A stretch of DNA of 55,209 nt, taken from positions 4,929 to 60,137 of the forward strand of contig NZ_JACSQF010000020.1 of the NCBI RefSeq assembly GCF_014836755.1, written 5' to 3'. The position numbers and the translations under genes were made by a program. Under the pieces are notes generated by a model. It made no database searches. It saw only the letters and a list, made by a program, of their open reading frames with translations, and was not told the DNA's origin. Numbering within the stretch: position 1 is the first letter of the stretch; every line of letters starts with the position of its first letter. This document shows positions 52,395 to 55,209 of this stretch, piece by piece. Source of the DNA: Oerskovia merdavium. GTDB taxonomy: Bacteria > Actinomycetota > Actinomycetes > Actinomycetales > Cellulomonadaceae.

Positions 52395-55142
52395 GTGGCT
52401 TCGTTTGACGAGACAGGACCGCTGATCAACGGTCTGCTCAGCCAAGTACCGGACATCGACCCCGCTGAGACGAGCGAGTGGGTCGAGTCCCTGGACGGAC
52501 TGATCGACGACCGTGGCGGCCCTCGTGCGCGCTACGTCCTGCTCAACATGCTCAAGCGAGCACGCGAGCGCAACGTCGCGATCCCCACGTCCATCAACAC
52601 GCCCTACGTCAACACCATCGGTGTGCACGAGGAGCCGTACTTCCCCGGCGACGAGGCCATGGAGCGTCGTTACCGCAGCTGGAACCGCTGGAACGCCGCC
52701 GTCATGGTCACGCGCGCCCAGCGTCCCGGGATCGGGGTCGGTGGACACATCTCGTCCTACGCGTCGGTCGCGACGCTGTACGAGGTGGGCCTGAACCACT
52801 TCTTCCGCGGCAAGGACCACCCGGGCGGCGGTGACCAGGTCTACTTCCAGGGTCACGCGAGCCCCGGCGTCTACGCCCGCGCGTTCCTCGAGGGTCGCCT
52901 CTCGGCGGACCAGCTCGACGGGTTCCGCCAGGAGAAGTCGCACGCGGGCGGCGGCCTGCCGTCCTACCCGCACCCGCGCCTCATGCCGGACTTCTGGGAG
53001 TTCCCCACGGTCTCCATGGGCCTCGGCCCGGCCTCGGCCATCTACCAGGCGTGGACCAACCGCTACCTGCACAACCGCGGCATCAAGGACACGAGCCAGC
53101 AGAACGTCTGGGCCTTCCTCGGTGACGGCGAGATGGACGAGCCGGAGAGCCGCGGCATGCTGCAGCTCGCCGCGCAGCAGGGCCTGGACAACCTGAACTT
53201 CGTGGTCAACTGCAACCTGCAGCGCCTCGACGGCCCGGTCCGTGGCAACGGCAAGATCATCCAGGAGCTCGAGGCGCAGTTCCGCGGCGCGGGCTGGAAC
53301 GTCATCAAGGTCATCTGGGGCCGCGAGTGGGACACCCTGCTCAACGCCGACAAGGACCGTGCGCTCGTCAACCTGATGAACGTCACGCCCGACGGCGACT
53401 ACCAGACCTACCGGGCCGAGAGCGGCGCGTTCATCCGCGAGCACTTCTTCGGTCGCGACCCGCGCACCAAGCAGCTCGTCGAGAACATGTCGGACGACGA
53501 CATCTGGGCCCTCAAGCGCGGCGGCCACGACTACCGCAAGCTCTACGCGGCGTACGCGGCGGCCACGGCCCACACGGGCCAGCCCACGGTCATCCTGGCC
53601 CACACGGTCAAGGGCTACGGCCTGGGCTCGGGCTTCGCGGGGCGCAACTCGACGCACCAGATGAAGAAGGTCGGCCTGGCCGACCTCAAGACGCTGCGCG
53701 ACTCGCTGCGCATCCCGATCACGGACGAGGAGCTCGACGCCAACCCGTACGAGCCCCCGTACTACCACCCGGGTGCCGACGCGCCGGAGATCCAGTACAT
53801 GCAGGAGCGTCGCCGTCAGCTCGGCGGCTACGTGCCGGAGCGCCGCTCCGCACCGGCCCCCGTCACGCTGCCGGGCGACAAGACGTACGAGATCCTCAAG
53901 AAGGGCTCGGGCAACCAGGAGATCGCCTCCACCATGGCGTTCGTCCGGCTGCTCAAGGACCTCATCAAGGACAAGGAGATCGGCAAGCGCATCGTGCCGA
54001 TCATCCCGGACGAGGCCCGGACCTTCGGTCTGGACTCGATCTTCCCGTCCGCGAAGATCTTCAACACGCAGGGCCAGAACTACCTCGCCGTGGACCGCGA
54101 GCTCATGCTGAGCTACAAGGAGTCCGAGGCCGGGCAGATCATGCACACCGGCATCAACGAGGCCGGTTCCGCGGCCGCGTTCCAGTCGGTCGGCACCTCG
54201 TACGCCACGCAGGGCGAGGTGATGATCCCGTTCTACATCTTCTACTCGATGTTCGGGTTCCAGCGCACGGGCGACCAGTTCTGGGCCGCGGGCGACCAGC
54301 TGACCCGCGGGTTCATCATCGGCGCGACGGCCGGGCGCACGACGCTCACCGGTGAGGGCCTCCAGCACGCGGACGGCCACTCGCCGCTGCTGGCCGGCAC
54401 CAACTCGGCGATCGTCCAGTACGACCCGGTCTACGGCTACGAGATCCGCCACATCGTGCGCGACGGCATCGAGCGCATGTACGGCGACGGCTCGGACGGG
54501 CGCGACCAGAACGTCATGTACTACGTGACGGTCTACAACGAGCCCATGCAGCAGCCGGTCGAGCCGGAGGACGTCGACGTCGAGGGCATCCTGCGCGGCA
54601 TCCACCGCATCAAGGTCTCCGAGGCGTCGGGACCCAAGGCGCAGATCCTCGCCTCGGGCGTGGGCGTGCCGTGGGCTCTCGAGGCGCAGGAGCTCCTCGA
54701 GAAGGACTGGGGCGTCTCCGCGGACGTCTGGAGCGTCACGAGCTGGAACGAGCTGCGCCGCGACGGCCTGGCCGCCGAGCAGGACGCGTTCCTCAACCCG
54801 GCCGCGACGCCGCGCGTGCCGTACCTGACGGCCAAGCTCCAGGGCGCCGAGGGTCCGTTCGTCGCGACGAGCGACTACGACCACCTGGTCCCCGACCAGG
54901 TCCGCCAGTGGGTCCCGGGCGACTACGCGGTGCTCGGTGCGGACGGCTTCGGCTTCTCCGACACGCGTGCCGCGGCCCGTCGTCACTTCAAGATCGACGG
55001 TCCCTCGGTCGTGGTGCGCGTGCTCCAGCAGCTCGCGAAGCAGGGCAAGGTCCCGGCCGAGGCCTCGGCCCAGGCCATCGAGAAGTACCGTCTGATGGAC
55101 GTCACGGCCGGCACGTCCGGCAACGCGGGCGGCGACTCCTGA
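52395..55142 (+). CDS. aceE: Pyruvate dehydrogenase E1 component, homodimeric type
   Basis: Decarboxylates pyruvate with thiamine diphosphate and passes the acetyl group to the E2 lipoyl domain, feeding acetyl-CoA to the TCA cycle. The 915 residues match the AceE length. They show the N-terminal [15 protein letters not shown], the substrate-site GGHISSYAS and [20 protein letters not shown], the ThDP motif [10 protein letters not shown] ending in [13 protein letters not shown], and the transketolase-like [14 protein letters not shown] with a C-terminal domain. GTG at 52395 with GAGG six bases upstream is preferred; an ATG at 52383 or a GTG at 52338 is possible. Co-location with ahpE and DUF3052 is conserved in actinobacteria. 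E2 and E3 are not in the window. Confidence 0.96.
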   Translation: MASFDETGPLINGLLSQVPDIDPAETSEWVESLDGLIDDRGGPRARYVLLNMLKRARERNVAIPTSINTPYVNTIGVHEEPYFPGDEAMERRYRSWNRWNAAVMVTRAQRPGIGVGGHISSYASVATLYEVGLNHFFRGKDHPGGGDQVYFQGHASPGVYARAFLEGRLSADQLDGFRQEKSHAGGGLPSYPHPRLMPDFWEFPTVSMGLGPASAIYQAWTNRYLHNRGIKDTSQQNVWAFLGDGEMDEPESRGMLQLAAQQGLDNLNFVVNCNLQRLDGPVRGNGKIIQELEAQFRGAGWNVIKVIWGREWDTLLNADKDRALVNLMNVTPDGDYQTYRAESGAFIREHFFGRDPRTKQLVENMSDDDIWALKRGGHDYRKLYAAYAAATAHTGQPTVILAHTVKGYGLGSGFAGRNSTHQMKKVGLADLKTLRDSLRIPITDEELDANPYEPPYYHPGADAPEIQYMQERRRQLGGYVPERRSAPAPVTLPGDKTYEILKKGSGNQEIASTMAFVRLLKDLIKDKEIGKRIVPIIPDEARTFGLDSIFPSAKIFNTQGQNYLAVDRELMLSYKESEAGQIMHTGINEAGSAAAFQSVGTSYATQGEVMIPFYIFYSMFGFQRTGDQFWAAGDQLTRGFIIGATAGRTTLTGEGLQHADGHSPLLAGTNSAIVQYDPVYGYEIRHIVRDGIERMYGDGSDGRDQNVMYYVTVYNEPMQQPVEPEDVDVEGILRGIHRIKVSEASGPKAQILASGVGVPWALEAQELLEKDWGVSADVWSVTSWNELRRDGLAAEQDAFLNPAATPRVPYLTAKLQGAEGPFVATSDYDHLVPDQVRQWVPGDYAVLGADGFGFSDTRAAARRHFKIDGPSVVVRVLQQLAKQGKVPAEASAQAIEKYRLMDVTAGTSGNAGGDS

Positions 55143-55158
55143 TCGCTCCCGCCTCGCG

Positions 55159-55185
55159 CCTGGCGCCGGTCTGACCGGCGCCAGG
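55159..55185 (+). terminator. aceE terminator
   Basis: A 12-bp perfect stem (55159-55170 with 55174-55185) and a CTG loop, 16 bases after the stop. A further GTGCCCGACGG arm at 55192, like those at 5924 and 21761, is cut by the window end. Confidence 0.75.
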
Positions 55186-55209
55186 ACCGCAGTGCCCGAC
55201 GGGGCGCGC

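Noticed and set aside
52152-54986. A 944-codon open frame antisense to aceE, and similar long frames antisense to other genes (14416-16689, 37820-40834, 968-3202, 3398-5107)
   Set aside because: High GC leaves few stop codons in shadow frames. These products are Arg/Ala/Gly-rich without domain motifs, while the opposite strand encodes recognised proteins.

Overview
The window is about 55 kb of very GC-rich chromosomal DNA. Codon use is strongly biased to G/C in third positions, and GTG starts and very short intergenic gaps are common. The gene set (glnA2-glnE, polyphosphate glucokinase, AhpE-type peroxiredoxin with DUF3052, homodimeric AceE, RNase HI/phosphatase fusion, DUF6318, DUF6325) points to an actinobacterium, most likely Micrococcales near Cellulomonadaceae or Promicromonosporaceae. 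Several blocks keep the order I remember from Mycobacterium tuberculosis around Rv2220-Rv2241 (glnE-glnA2, panB, rnhA fusion/zinc ribbon/Nif3, ahpE-DUF3052-aceE). I see no transposase, integrase, prophage gene or CRISPR array.

Layout. 36-3189 (minus): an operon of a ribbon-helix-helix regulator, a DUF4097 protein and a DrrAB-like ABC exporter, with a perfect operator palindrome in its promoter. 3503-5893: a short UvrA paralogue followed by a 24-bp-stem terminator. 6052-11199: an arylsulfatase and a carboxymuconolactone-decarboxylase-like gene, both on minus, flank a MalT/LAL-type LuxR regulator and share related upstream sequence. 11437-14246: five co-directional small or membrane genes (DUF6325, two SHOCT proteins, two membrane proteins). 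14325-24598: nitrogen and cofactor core genes (glnE, glnA2, nadE, panB), a broken cell-wall amidase, a SPOR-like small protein, map and ppgK. 24708-28418: STAS protein, DUF7218-like, DUF6328-like and DUF1579-like genes, RNase P RNA, a tautomerase-like gene and yaaA.

28723-33983 (minus): the conserved trio rnhA/phosphatase, zinc-ribbon protein and Nif3-like protein. Here the trio is split by about 2.4 kb carrying a DUF6318 lipoprotein, a PKD-like secreted protein and clusters of related palindromic repeats. 34270-36973: a secreted ScyD/ScyE-like beta-propeller protein, an AraC regulator and a VOC protein. 37018-46033/49920 (minus): an overlapping five-gene operon, DUF4132, MoxR AAA+ ATPase, DUF5682, VWA and SWIM zinc finger, followed by a PolA-family polymerase. 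This matches the uncharacterised yehI-L-M-P-Q locus of E. coli and is the best candidate for an undescribed system. 50061-55142: an immunity-like protein, tRNA-Val(TAC), AhpE, DUF3052 and the pyruvate dehydrogenase E1 gene aceE.

A recurring pattern is a YANNNT -10 hexamer placed 6-7 bases before the start codon in about a dozen genes. This indicates widespread leaderless transcription. Genes without that pattern mostly have a clear GGAGG-like ribosome binding site.
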